Of a stretch of 64,000 nucleotides of DNA, positions 46,110 through 57,780 are shown piece by piece (the stretch's first letter is position 1; each line of letters begins with the position of its first letter). The stretch spans positions 1,100,999 to 1,164,998 of the forward strand of contig CABFPE010000199.1 in NCBI GenBank assembly GCA_900660155.1. The letters are read 5' to 3'. This stretch comes from Hofstenia miamia (Eukaryota; Xenacoelomorpha; Acoela; Hofsteniidae). The notes beneath the pieces were generated by a model. That model saw only the letters and a list, made by a program, of their open reading frames with translations. It was not told where the DNA came from and ran no database searches. The translations under genes were made by a program, and so were the position numbers.

Positions 46110-47709
46110 CTCTGCAGAGTCCATATGCAGCACCCACTGTGTTTGTGAATAAAGCAAGTAAATATAGATTATGCATTGACTTTCGGTAATTGAATAATTT
46201 GACTAAAAAAGATGCATGCCTGCTGCTGAGAATTGAAGCTAGTAAATATCAGTATTTCATGTGTCTCAATTTATGTAAGGCGCATCGGCAAGTTCTGATG
46301 AGATGTGAGAACATTCTGAAAACAGTATGTGAGTTGTATCACAATTAAAGATGATGCCCACAACAATCGCTAATGTGGAGGCACTGAAAGGTAAGAAAGA
46401 CATTCAATGGCTAATGGGATTCTTAAATTACTATGACATGTTTATTCTGGAACTGGCTGAAAAGAATAAGTGTATTATGAGATTGCTATGGAGGAAAGTC
46501 GATTTTAAGTGGGCTTGTGAGGAACAAGATGAATTAGATCTGATGAAGAAGGAATTGCAAAATCTGCTTAATCTGTATGCCCCAAATTACAATCTAGAAT
46601 TTATCGTCAACTGTGATGCTAGCACAGTGACTATTAGTGGGATGTTGAGTCAAGTTCATGAGGGAAAGGAACTCCCAGTACAGTATTTTATTTCAAAATT
46701 AAAAAAATCAGAAGAGAATTATGGAGCAAAGAAAACTGAAGTGCTGGCATTAGTTGAGTGCTTAAGAAAGTTCTGTTCTTCCTGTTGAGAAATCATTTCT
46801 GTGTAATAACTGACAACAATACTTTGGCTTGGCTTAAGAAGTTTTCTGGAGACTGTTCAAATATTGTAGCTAATTGGATTGAATATCTGAATTATCTTAA
46901 TTTTTGTATTACCCATCAAAAGGGAGAATTACATATAAATGCTAACTACTGGACAGTATTGCCAAGCTAAGAACATGATCTGAAGAAGCTGAGTAGCAAG
47001 AAGGTCAGATTCAGCTTCATCCCAAACACTGAATATGAATTGCTACCAGAAATCAATGCAGATCAACAAGGTCATGTTATCTTGCCTATTTTGATTAAGA
47101 AAGAGATGACAAAGGGTTTCAATATCTCCTGGTAATGGTTGACCATTTCATGAAATATTTTCAAATAATTCTGATGAGCAGTACTACAGCTGAGATTGTG
47201 GCAGAACACATCATGAAAAAGTGGGTCCCTAAGTTCAGTCCCACGTTGAAAATCATGTCATATCAAGGACCTCAATTTGAAAGTAGCTTTATGAGTGTGA
47301 TGACTAAGAAATTTTAGATATTACATGGGACCACTACAGAAAATATCACCCTCAAGCAAATGGGATAGTTGAAAGATTGAATTGTACTCTGAGCAAATAA
47401 ATTAGGATGGTGCTATCTAGAGCCACCAGGAATAAGTGGAAGAGAATGGTTGAAATGGTCGAGTATTTTTACACCACATCTGTACATAACACAATGGAAT
47501 TCATGCAATTTAAAGCCATATTCAGAAAAGAAACTGAGACACTGATATCTATGATGTTTGCAGGTTATAAGTTTGATAACTTATTTAATGCAGAAGAAGA
47601 TTTTAATGATTTGCATGAAGATGATGATTATAATATACCTAATGAGGAAAACGCTAAAAAATGTAAATGGCATACAAGAAAGCAGTATTGCATCATAGAT
47701 CTATTGTAG
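46110..47709 (+). mobile_element. Ty3/gypsy pol relic (RT, RNase H, integrase)
   Basis: Domains in order: RT start SPYAAPTVFVNK and YRLCIDFR (46120-46190). RT end FLNYYDMFILELAE with a W-x-cluster (46415-46520). RNase H with FIVNCDASTVTISGMLSQ, a VLALVECLRKF helix and VITDNNTLAWLKKF (46600-46850), then INANYWTVLPS. Integrase core MVDHFMKYFQ and SYQGPQFESSF (47135-47300). Each is typical of metazoan gypsy pol. The central RT including YxDD is missing, stops separate the domains, and no LTR is visible. It is inactive. Confidence 0.85.
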
Positions 47710-47734
47710 TTACCAATCTGTTTTTAAAAAATTT

Positions 47735-48480
47735 TAGAAAAGATTTTATGTAAACAAATTAATAAATATTTAAATGAACAAAATATTCTAGTAACAAAGC
47801 AATTTGGTTTTCGGGAAGGCTATAATACTTCAGATGCATTACTTAACTTAACTGAAAGAATAAGATTCAACATGAATAAAGGAATAAGTAGCAGCATTGC
47901 CTTATTAGATCTTAGCAAAGCTTTTATAGTCTTGAATTCAAAATCCTAGACATGAAATTGGCAAATTATGGATTTACTATACAACCAAGACAAATGTTAA
48001 ATAGTTTCAAAAGTGAAAGGATACAGAGTCAAAGTAAACAGTACATTTTCCGAATGTATAACAACTTCAAAAGGAGTTGCCTATGAAACTTTTGAGGTCC
48101 TATACTTTTTAATTTATTTGCTAATGCTATTTGTAAATATTTCAATGGTAACATTATTCAATATGCTGATGACTTATGCATGACAGATATTCATACTAAC
48201 TCCGTCATTACAATTAAGCAGTTAGAGAAAAATTACTAACATATAAAAGACTCTTTTAAGATGCATAAATTAACTATAAACCTAAACAAAACTCAATTTA
48301 TAATTTTTACTAACAAATACAAAATCTTAGATACAAAAATAATGATTGTCCACCAATAGAGCAAACACAAATAGTAGAAATTGAAAAACAGTTCACTTTC
48401 AAAATATTCATAAAACATAAGATAAAGAAATGATTGCAATAATACAAATTCTCCGCCAAATAATAAAATCAAAAATTTGT
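47735..48480 (+). mobile_element. LINE RT fragment (fingers/palm)
   Basis: Reads QFGFREGYNTSDALLNL, ALLDLSKAF near 47905 (first catalytic block), then after frameshifts YADDLCMT near 48163 (YxDD variant). This is the RT middle, with its N-terminal part absent. It starts abruptly where the gypsy relic ends. Confidence 0.75.
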
Positions 48481-48559
48481 AAACAGCCATTATCAATATG
48501 CATGCATTCTGTTAAAGTACATCTCAATTGTAGAATCTGCTCATAAATAGTACATTCAA

Positions 48560-48999
48560 TTGGGCATTAAGAAGCTTTATGGAAATAAGAAACAAATAGC
48601 AAACATTTTAAATGAAACTTTTGCAAAAATGGGAAATTTTCATTTTAATTCTCATGATACATATCAAGAACGTGTATGCCAACTGAAACAAAACCCTAAA
48701 TTTAATTTTAATTTAATTTCTTCTCATGATTTAATGAAAGTAGTCAAAAGACTAGACACAACAAAATCTTGTGGTTCAAGTAATCTACCATATTTCATAA
48801 TAAAAAAATACTTTTATATATTCGAAGAATACATCCTGTTAGCTTTCAATCAATGTATTATTGACAATAATTTTCCCGACGTTTTGAAATATTTGGATAT
48901 CTCACCACTGTATAAGAAAGGAGATCCTCTCGATTCATTTAATTACCGAGCAATAAGCATAACATATCCATTTTCTAAAATTTTTGAAAAACTTTTAGC
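48560..48999 (+). mobile_element. LINE RT N-terminal fragment, cut by the scaffold gap
   Basis: An open frame with DTTKSCGSSNLPYFIIKKYF (the K-x-x-G-x-x-x-x-P-x-x-x-I/L segment), then ISPLYKKGDPLDSFNYRAIS and FSKIFEKLL. These are the blocks directly before the first catalytic Asp in LINE polymerases. The frame runs open into the gap. In order it would precede the fragment at 47735-48480, so the two are either separate copies or rearranged. Confidence 0.8.
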
Positions 49000-49999
49000 N
49001 NNNNNNNNNNNNNNNNNNNNNNNNNNNNNNNNNNNNNNNNNNNNNNNNNNNNNNNNNNNNNNNNNNNNNNNNNNNNNNNNNNNNNNNNNNNNNNNNNNNN
49101 NNNNNNNNNNNNNNNNNNNNNNNNNNNNNNNNNNNNNNNNNNNNNNNNNNNNNNNNNNNNNNNNNNNNNNNNNNNNNNNNNNNNNNNNNNNNNNNNNNNN
49201 NNNNNNNNNNNNNNNNNNNNNNNNNNNNNNNNNNNNNNNNNNNNNNNNNNNNNNNNNNNNNNNNNNNNNNNNNNNNNNNNNNNNNNNNNNNNNNNNNNNN
49301 NNNNNNNNNNNNNNNNNNNNNNNNNNNNNNNNNNNNNNNNNNNNNNNNNNNNNNNNNNNNNNNNNNNNNNNNNNNNNNNNNNNNNNNNNNNNNNNNNNNN
49401 NNNNNNNNNNNNNNNNNNNNNNNNNNNNNNNNNNNNNNNNNNNNNNNNNNNNNNNNNNNNNNNNNNNNNNNNNNNNNNNNNNNNNNNNNNNNNNNNNNNN
49501 NNNNNNNNNNNNNNNNNNNNNNNNNNNNNNNNNNNNNNNNNNNNNNNNNNNNNNNNNNNNNNNNNNNNNNNNNNNNNNNNNNNNNNNNNNNNNNNNNNNN
49601 NNNNNNNNNNNNNNNNNNNNNNNNNNNNNNNNNNNNNNNNNNNNNNNNNNNNNNNNNNNNNNNNNNNNNNNNNNNNNNNNNNNNNNNNNNNNNNNNNNNN
49701 NNNNNNNNNNNNNNNNNNNNNNNNNNNNNNNNNNNNNNNNNNNNNNNNNNNNNNNNNNNNNNNNNNNNNNNNNNNNNNNNNNNNNNNNNNNNNNNNNNNN
49801 NNNNNNNNNNNNNNNNNNNNNNNNNNNNNNNNNNNNNNNNNNNNNNNNNNNNNNNNNNNNNNNNNNNNNNNNNNNNNNNNNNNNNNNNNNNNNNNNNNNN
49901 NNNNNNNNNNNNNNNNNNNNNNNNNNNNNNNNNNNNNNNNNNNNNNNNNNNNNNNNNNNNNNNNNNNNNNNNNNNNNNNNNNNNNNNNNNNNNNNNNNN
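49000..49999. other. Scaffold gap (exactly 1000 N)
   Basis: A round-number N run, typical of a scaffold join of unknown length; the frames predicted across it are meaningless. Confidence 0.95.
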
Positions 50000-51246
50000 A
50001 ATACGAGTAAAAGCCCCTATTCCTACACCTAACCTAAGAGCCTCTCGGGTAAGCACTGGCTATACACTGCACCCGTTAACTGGATTCGTGAACCACCGTC
50101 TAGAATACCCGAGAGCTCGAACGTTTAGCTTTCCATTGTATTAATTAAGATAACCTGATACAAAAGAAGTAAAGTAAATCCAGTAAATTAGATTCATCAA
50201 CAAATTTATCAACTACAAACTTTTTATAGTAAAAGAATTAACAACAATCAAATATTTAACCAGTACCTGCTAATTCCACTTGTTTACAATTCCGAACGTT
50301 TGAATTTCTGTTCGTCTGCCGATTACGCAGTTCTGCCTTAATTAGCAGTAGCGTTTTAGTCTAGTGCCGTTTTGCCAAATTAATTAATATCAAAAATACT
50401 GCACTATAAATTTACAAAAAATAACTAATTAATCTTACTCATATGTTTTTTACAATTAATATTTTATTTTAATATTCAGTCTTAGTTACTTCTTCCTTTT
50501 TCTCAATTTGACCACATATGATAAGATTACGATTATGTTACATTAATACCCATTTTATGACGTCACTCAAACTGGGTCACCTAAAGTACAATAACACCTA
50601 ATATAATAGCTAAAAATATATTTTATATTGATTATAAGTATATATATATATATAATACGAAGGTGCAGAATGAATTCGTTTTTAAATTTACTGTATACAT
50701 GTATGGCCTTTACTGAAGAAAGACGAGTTTTGTATTAAACAAGCTATATAGTTCTAAATGTTAATATTCACTTAAAATATAAAGCTACTCACTATATTGT
50801 TACTTTTAAAATTCTGTACACACCAAGTGGCACCACTATTCTGAACAAGAGTAACGAGAAACTGCGCAATGAGTGTTATCAGTGTATTACTCATGATTGA
50901 GCGGGCGCCTCAAGTGAAATGGTCAGGAGGTGCATTACGTAATGATGAATATAGCTAGACCACCGGTGTTAATTCGCCGCTCTGATAAGAATAATAAACA
51001 TTCCTTTCGCTGATATAAAATAAAATAATTTCCACTTATTTAAATGTTAATTTTGAAATGCGTCTGTGAAATTAATGAAAAATAATTATCAGTGTGGGCA
51101 TTAATAATATGTCTAAATTTTGAACTTTTATGAGGAGTTGTTTGTTTTTTCATTCATTGATATATTGAACTCTATTTTTCCTATAAATATAAAATTTAAA
51201 AAATCAGTTATTATTCAAGAAATTTAGATTTAAATTATATTTTTAG
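50000..51246. other. Non-coding, GC-richer next to the gap
   Basis: The first ~130 bases after the gap are GC-richer than average and could be part of an element lost in the gap. A short (TA)n lies near 50640. No gene recognised. Confidence 0.4.
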
Positions 51247-51338
51247 AAGCAGTTCGTCGAAGATTTCCGCAAAAGCGAAAAGCTTACGAAATCGCAAGAG
51301 AGGCGTGCAATCAATATGGGAGAAATTTGAAATTTTAG
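51247..51338 (+). CDS. Possible terminal coding exon of unknown gene
   Basis: After an acceptor-like TATATTTTTAG, about 90 bases of unusually GC-rich, codon-like sequence read AVRRRFPQKRKAYEIAREAC and NQYGRNLKF, then a stop at 51336-51338. An AATAAA follows at about 51373. The composition break against the AT-rich flanks favours a real exon, but the family is unknown and no upstream exon was found. Confidence 0.3.
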
Positions 51339-51475
51339 ACTTTTGTTACCTTTGTTTTTACATTATAATATTAAATAAATTGTTCAGAACAATTTTTTCA
51401 TGATTTTAAATGTATATGTAGAATAGTTTTTCTTAAATTTTAAAAGAGAAGTCTTCAAAAACTTTAAGAAATAAT

Positions 51476-51700
51476 GAATGTTTTTTGGAAATTTTGCTAA
51501 ATATTTGGCAAATCTTTGGAACAGTTTGGCAAAAATTTGGCAAATATTTGGAAAGTTTGCATAAAATTTGGAAAATTTGCCAAATATTTGGCAAATATTT
51601 GCCAAATATTTGGAATCGATTTGCAAATCCTTTCCAAATATTTGGCAATAATTTGGCAATTTTTTGCCAAATTTTCCAAATTTATTTACTAGGGTATACA
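51476..51700 (-). repeat. TTTGGCAAATATTTGG word array, copy 2 (inverted)
   Basis: Built from AATATTTGGCAAATATTTGC, TTTGGAAA, TTTGCCAAA and CCAAATATTTGG, many of them self-complementary. The right edge reads CAAATTTATTTACTAGGGTA, the inverse of the leading sequence of the array at 37877. Six-frame frames here (PNIWQIF-type repeats) are by-products of the array. Confidence 0.8.
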
Positions 51701-52199
51701 CTCATGGAAAAATTTGAAACCGTCTTTCATCACAAAATGTGGTTATTCACGATGTATCTCTGATTTTTCCACAGTCACAATTTTTATTCCAAATTTCCTT
51801 TTTTGTGAATTTACTAAAATCTATTTCAATTGCTTTTCATTTGTGCAAATTTTCAAAACACTGAAAACATTAAATTACATTGATAAAATTAAGTATTACC
51901 GGTACTAAAACTGATGAATTGACAAAAAAGATGATAATCTTTCTGAATTCTTTTGGTCATCAGATAGAAATCATGCAGATTTTCTTTCTTTTGATGATGA
52001 GGAGAACTCTGTTTACTTCTTTTGTATCTTGCTGACTTCAAGTAAGTCTGATAGGTACCTTGGTCCTATATTATTGATGCATTCCCATGCTTGTAACCAT
52101 ATTTTACATTGATTTCTAAGTCTTAGCAGAGGTCAGTGCAAAATTATTAAAACTGATCATACTTAGAAAACCTAAAATTTTTTGTAATTTATGAAAACA
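51701..52199. other. Non-coding
   Basis: AT-rich, nothing recognised. Confidence 0.5.
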
Positions 52200-52503
52200 A
52201 AAATTTATGATTTTAAAGAAAAATATTTATTTCCATGTTGAAATTGTTCTTAGATAAATATATTTTACTAAATTCACTCTTCACTAATTTTACGCTTGAA
52301 ACGGAAAGTAAAGCTACTTGCAAGCGACATTTAACAGAGAACAATTTATCGACTCCATTTTAGTTTGATTCAAATAATTATAAGTATCTATGCCGGCCTT
52401 GCTAATGGAATTTTATTGATTAGCACCGTGCTTAGTGGATGTTAACAACTCCTTAGTCGTTAGCAACTATGAAAATAAGATGTAAATGGAAGTAGACACA
52501 CTT
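52200..52503 (-). repeat. Three-copy dispersed repeat, copy 3 (inverted)
   Basis: The reverse complement reads TCTACTTCCATTTACATC, TCCATTAGCAAGGCC, TAAATTGTTCTCTGTTAAAT, CGCTTGCAAGTAGCTTTACT and ATTTAGTAAAATATATTTAT, matching copy 1 in order throughout. Copy 2 lacks the first part. Confidence 0.75.
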
Positions 52504-54281
52504 TTGCTGCAAATTATAACTTTATAAACATCCTTTAGTTAAAAACAATTCATCTTTCGTATACCAATTTTGAATTGATTCATTAAGGAAGTTTTTTTTT
52601 CTAATTATATATTTATGTAAACATGAATTTATCGCATTAAGATATACATACCAAGCTTGAATTTAATTTTATCACTAGATCAAAATTATGTTGACATTTC
52701 AAAGATTTTTGATCAAGTTCTTAGGTCAAAAAAATGGTCACCCTCATCATCGCAATGGAATTATTCACATAGCTTTTTTAAACCGCTTTTTTACAAGTAC
52801 TTTTTAGACTCGTTTTAACTTATAATAATCATACTACAACCAATAATAATAATAACATTAAATTTTATTGCAATAAATCCAAGACAGATTTTGCACTAAA
52901 AAAGTGAAAAACTGTATAGTTGCTAAAGATTTTTCAATAATGAAAGTGAGATTTTTAAAAATTGTCGTTGATAAATCGCTGGGAAGACATGTAGATCCTT
53001 TTGCAAAAAAGAATGAATATTGTACTACCGAAAAGAAGTTTATGGCTAATCTCCAGGCTTGCCATTTTTCAACACACAACCCATACCACACCACAGGAAA
53101 TGTCTATAAATCAACACCACAGAAGTAAAAATTTGCACCACATATTCCCACAAGAAATTTTTTGACAAAAATGTCAAGTATTTCAATACAAAACATTCTT
53201 AGCAATGAAGATTTTATATATTTTAATACACATTATACTTAAAATTATAACAAAATTTTAAAAAATAATCACTCTCCGCACCATAGTCATATTCACTAAT
53301 GCTGTTTTTTTATGATTGTGATTTGATACTAATATCATAATTTCTTAAAAGTTTTAAATCTTATGCTGATTTATTGAAAATCATTGACTCCAGTGCAATC
53401 AGCTGGATCTTTCTTCGAAGCTTTGCTAAAATCAAGTCACATTTACTAAGAAGCCTTTTGAAACAATTAAATTTCTAAAACACACTGTTTATACAATAGT
53501 TGCTCTTAGGAAATTTTCTTTTTGTTATAAATTTCAACATGTAGTTGCTTCACTAATCTAGTTTCAACACTATTACCATAGTTTGATTTTAAATTCATTG
53601 TAAATTGGAACTACACTAAGCTGCTCAATATGAAAACAATTCATTTCACACTCAAAAGTTATTTCGATTAAGCAAAGTAGCATTCACTTTTCAACCAAGA
53701 CTTGAATATTTTTAACCTATATCTATACAGCCAAGATTTAGTTTGGCTTCAAAAATCTTCCTCAAAAATCCCACAAGACTCTCCACAAGCTAGAACTTAA
53801 CCCGAAATCACACTGCACAGTGTGGTATGGTATGGATCCCTCTACAACCTAAGTCTGCATTTTAATCTATGTAAGTCTTCTCGATTCATTTCTCTATTAT
53901 ATACTCTGATCTAGAAAAATGGGTATGAGATAAAGAATGCATACATGAACATATTTTCTTATCAGTATGGCCTCGAAGTAATAAATTTAAACAAAATCTG
54001 GAAATTTATGCAATGATATATATATATATATATATATAACTAATTTAGTGTTGCCTAACTTGATATTCACACACTAGAGGAAAAATTCAATATCTAATTC
54101 CTGCTACGCAAAATAATGCTCAAAATTAGGAATTCGCGCTAGTTGTCTGGGTTTGAAGAAAATGAAAATCATCTTCATTGACAACAAGCATTGAATATAT
54201 TAATTTTCATATAAATACTTTAAAACCTACTATTTTTATTACATAAGCAGAGGCTAGGTTGCCTAGGTCGAATAGCCGCCC

Positions 54282-54312
<31 letters not shown>

Positions 54313-54954
54313 CTTAGTCGCTAACAACTAAGGACATATGATGTAGTGGAACAAGACCAACTTATTATCCAACACGCTCTTATTTACTTATCGATTTAAA
54401 GCCCTTAAGTTCAGTCTGAAACGGTTCAGAATTTTAAATTTTAGGTGCGCCGACGCTTTGTAAAGCTTTTGAATTGCAGTAATTTTGGTCTAGAACTGCT
54501 TTAAGGTTAATGGAAATTGATCAGTTGAAATGCATTCACACCCTGAAATATCGAGTGATCTAAATCTGGATTTATCTAGTGCTGTAATTTATGATTCACC
54601 TATATTATTCAGTATCTATAAACGTTAGAATATTGTATTCAGCGCTTCTATGAATTGAATAAATAATCAGCACTACCAACGAATACACCCCGGGTGCACA
54701 GAATACACTCGCCGCGAAAGACACTGGTAATTAGAATCGTCTGAAATAATACTGTTTAATTGACTCAACTCCCCCCTAAATCATTAAACTGTTGCAAGGA
54801 CTTCTGCTAAAGAGCATTCCTTACGGCCCTGAAAATTCCTTTCATTTATAAGTGCTAAAACCCATCAATTTAAATTTCTTAATCAAAACCTTTTGGCACT
54901 GGTAATGATACATTTTAAAGTGCAAAATACGTAAACATTTTTAGCACAAAATGT
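52504..54954. other. Non-coding, (TA)n at about 54016-54037 and 54283-54312
   Basis: No gene recognised; frames at 52858-53128 have no family signature. After the second TA tract GTCGCTAACAACTAAGGA resembles a short piece of the three-copy repeat. Confidence 0.45.
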
Positions 54955-55100
54955 CATGCCCATTTTGGCTCATGGGATTTAAACCCAAACACAGCCCATA
55001 CCCATTTCCATCTCTTGACGGAACCGTTCAGCAAAGAACCGCGACACGACCCGACCTGTACTTTTTTTGTTGACCCGACACGACCCGATCTGACATACGT
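54955..55100 (-). mobile_element. Element ends with ATGGGCTG and CGACCCGACC words
   Basis: The reverse complement of 54955-55017 begins AAGAGATGGAAATGGGTATG followed by GGGCTGTG words, the same terminus class as the elements at 8275 and 34344. Right beside it, 55025-55090 carries CGACACGACCCGACCTG and CCCGACACGACCCGATC, a further word array. Opposite ends were not identified. Confidence 0.45.
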
Positions 55101-55279
55101 GTTGTTTTCACATTAATGCATTATAAAGTATATGTATAGATATGAAACCAATAAGAGTAGCCAAAAATAATGTTACTAATGAGACAAATCTCATTAATCA
55201 GGGGTAGAATAGCAAACGGGTCAAATATTTTGAGCCAAAATTCGATCCAGAGACATGTTGATCATGGCCCAATTTTTTT

Positions 55280-55600
55280 TGTAAAAAATAGTGTTACGAC
55301 AATGTGGACGTTCCACAAATGAACGATTGCACAAATTTTCAATAATGGTTTTGTAAACCCTTAGCAAAAAAATCCGGCAAAAACACTGTATTTCCAACTT
55401 TAAATTCCATTTTCTTTTGTGCTTCATTACATGGCTGTTCAACTAATCCTAAATTTCGAGCTTTACTGAGAAATGTTCTTAAATCTTGAACATGCTTGGC
55501 CAAATCATTACAAGGAGAAGAATCTTCCTGAAACCTATCTTGAGGAATTGATGGTTACAGAAGACCAAAGTCCACTTTGACCTGACATACCGCTTTTTTC
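55280..55600 (-). mobile_element. Possible gypsy integrase C-terminal relic
   Basis: The minus strand reads PSIPQDRFQEDSSPCNDLAK, TFLSKARNLGLVEQ and KKMEFKVGNTVFLPDFFAKG. A basic A-R-N helix, then K-x-x-x-x-VG-x-x-V-x-L resembles the region after the catalytic core of gypsy integrases. Stops are present and no catalytic part adjoins. Confidence 0.35.
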
Positions 55601-57706
55601 TATATGAATACAAAATGCAGCAGTCTACTGGAAAACATCGAATCATGCTATTTCAAATATTCTTAATATAATTTTTATCTAAAATTACACAATATTACAA
55701 AACGCTTATGTACATAACAGTTAATAGTTGAAGTAACAGAGATAAATTCTGCTACTCTCGACTGATTCCAACACCACTACACCGATTTGTAGAATTGAAA
55801 CTGAGAACCAGTGCCACCTGATCTTGAAAAACTTTAACCCGGTAGTGCCCAAGCACAGAAATGAAATTCAAAAAATATTTTTCTGTATGTCATAGAAATC
55901 ATAGTCTATCATTGAACTGAGAATGTAGTTTTTCTCGTTTGGATCCATATTTGCAAATTGACTGACTTTTTTATTCAATTGCAATGGATAGGAAGCCATT
56001 TTTGAATATGCACTACTAGGATTGATTCATATTATCATCTACATTTATTTGAGTGCATCTTTGCATCTACAAGCTAGTCTATGAGATCAGTGCTGGATCG
56101 GCCAAGAAGTGACCAGAGAATATCTCGCGGCGAATCTTGTACTGAGACTGCTTCCTCCGTTGGTTGCTCTTCACTGAAGTTGATAACCCCAATAACAAAT
56201 TTTGGTGATATTAACAAAACTAGTGGTGACAAATTAACGAAGCATTTATCAACAATGGTACCTTTTTGTTTCGTCTTTTTAAAACAAAACTTAACCAAAA
56301 TATCTCGTTGTTTCATTTCGAAAAATAACCAGAATGTATGCATAAAATAAGTATTTTTTGTAAATCTGGATAACACGAGCAAAAATGAACTTGTAAGTTG
56401 TTCTTTCAATTCTCGGATGCTGAATCTGCAAATTTACAAATTTCCTATAGTCATTTGCTAAACCCAGAAATGTATTTGCAGCTTTTTAAAATTATATGGT
56501 GTTAGCCTAGTGTTACAGCTCGAATTTTTTCTCGATTAAGTTGCCATTGGTCATTGGCATCTCTCCTAATTTTGTCAAATTGGAAATTTGACATGGAAGG
56601 TTGGACGAAAAAATTATGGACAAAATGTTGTTTTCGTCCACTTTAATTTTAAACACCTGTTTTAGCCAATCAATGAAATATTCAGGTGCATTAACAATTG
56701 ATTTGTGCACTATTGTAACGATAGTGGAAATAAATTTGTTCGTTTCATAGGCAGCTCCACTAGTTGTAATTATTTATCTTTATAATCATTCGTGTTTATC
56801 ACAGTTACAGTGCGTAGTTTATTGTTATTAATTTAACTATCTAACCTATTTTACTATTTAATATGCAGAAGTAACTCTTTCCAGGATTATAGGATACAAC
56901 CAGGTTTGAGCTTATCTCTAGGTTGCTATCATTGCGAAACCTGAAAGTATCTTTCTGTAGAAATTAGGTGTATGCAGGCTTATGTAAACGAGCCGAAGTG
57001 TCTAAACTAGGCTTGTTTTAATTTTAAGTAAAGTTACACAAAATTTAATTTCAGATTTATTAGCCCTCTAGTGGATGAACTTAGTAGTGTAGGTGAAAAA
57101 TTATTTGGAAATTAAATTGACTTCATTTTACCTCCATTTCTGTTTGAAATCAAAGTTACTCATTACGAAAATGACTTATATTTGTATGTTTTTTTCAGAA
57201 ACATATTGATGGAAGCCTATCATTTCCATATTCTTGGTTATTAATATTAGTATTTTAAGAAATTCGGACACAAATTCCTCTCTGAACATTTAACTATAGA
57301 TATATTTTGTTGAAAATCAATATACTGCAGTTTTTATAGAATGAACTTACAGTCAATAAGATGTAGAAACAAATGGTGGCTTAATACTGGCTCAAAATGG
57401 GGATATGTTAGTGGTAAATTTTTAAGATCCTTTGACTACAACCCAGTTAACGCAAAATGATTGAATGGAACAAGTGATTCAGTAGAAAATGAAATTGGCC
57501 CAGTTATATCAGTCTATCACTAAATTGCAACCTACTGTTTAATATATGTTCATTTATTAAACTTCAAACTAAAGGTTTTGTCAGTTAAAGAAAATACTTG
57601 ATGCGGGAACTTCAATAAGCACGGTCTTGAGGTAGATACATGTTGCATATTTTAGTACAGAGTTGGAAATGTGCCTTGCTTTATATCGTACCGTGCCGTG
57701 CCGTTG
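55601..57706. other. Non-coding, unrecognised frames
   Basis: Minus-strand frames at 56074-56409 and 56513-56710 look somewhat protein-like (e.g. APEYFIDWLKQVFKIKVDEN) but match nothing I know. Near 57688-57704 CGTACCGTGCCGTGCCG is another short word array, cut by the LINE insertion. Confidence 0.35.
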
Positions 57707-57780
57707 TTAATAATAATAATAATAATAAAATCGCTTTATTTCCTGTAATGCCGAAGCACTAAATCGGAAAATTAAAGACA

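Noticed and set aside
48995-50056. A 353-codon minus-strand frame across the 1000-N gap
   Set aside because: Almost all codons are N; the frame is an artefact of the gap.
51384-51763. Repetitive frames on both strands (PNIWQIF-like)
   Set aside because: By-products of the TTTGGCAAATATTTGG array, which is open in several frames because it lacks stop words.
56081-56350. Plus-strand 89-codon frame
   Set aside because: Overlaps a longer minus-strand frame; neither has a recognisable family, so no gene was called.
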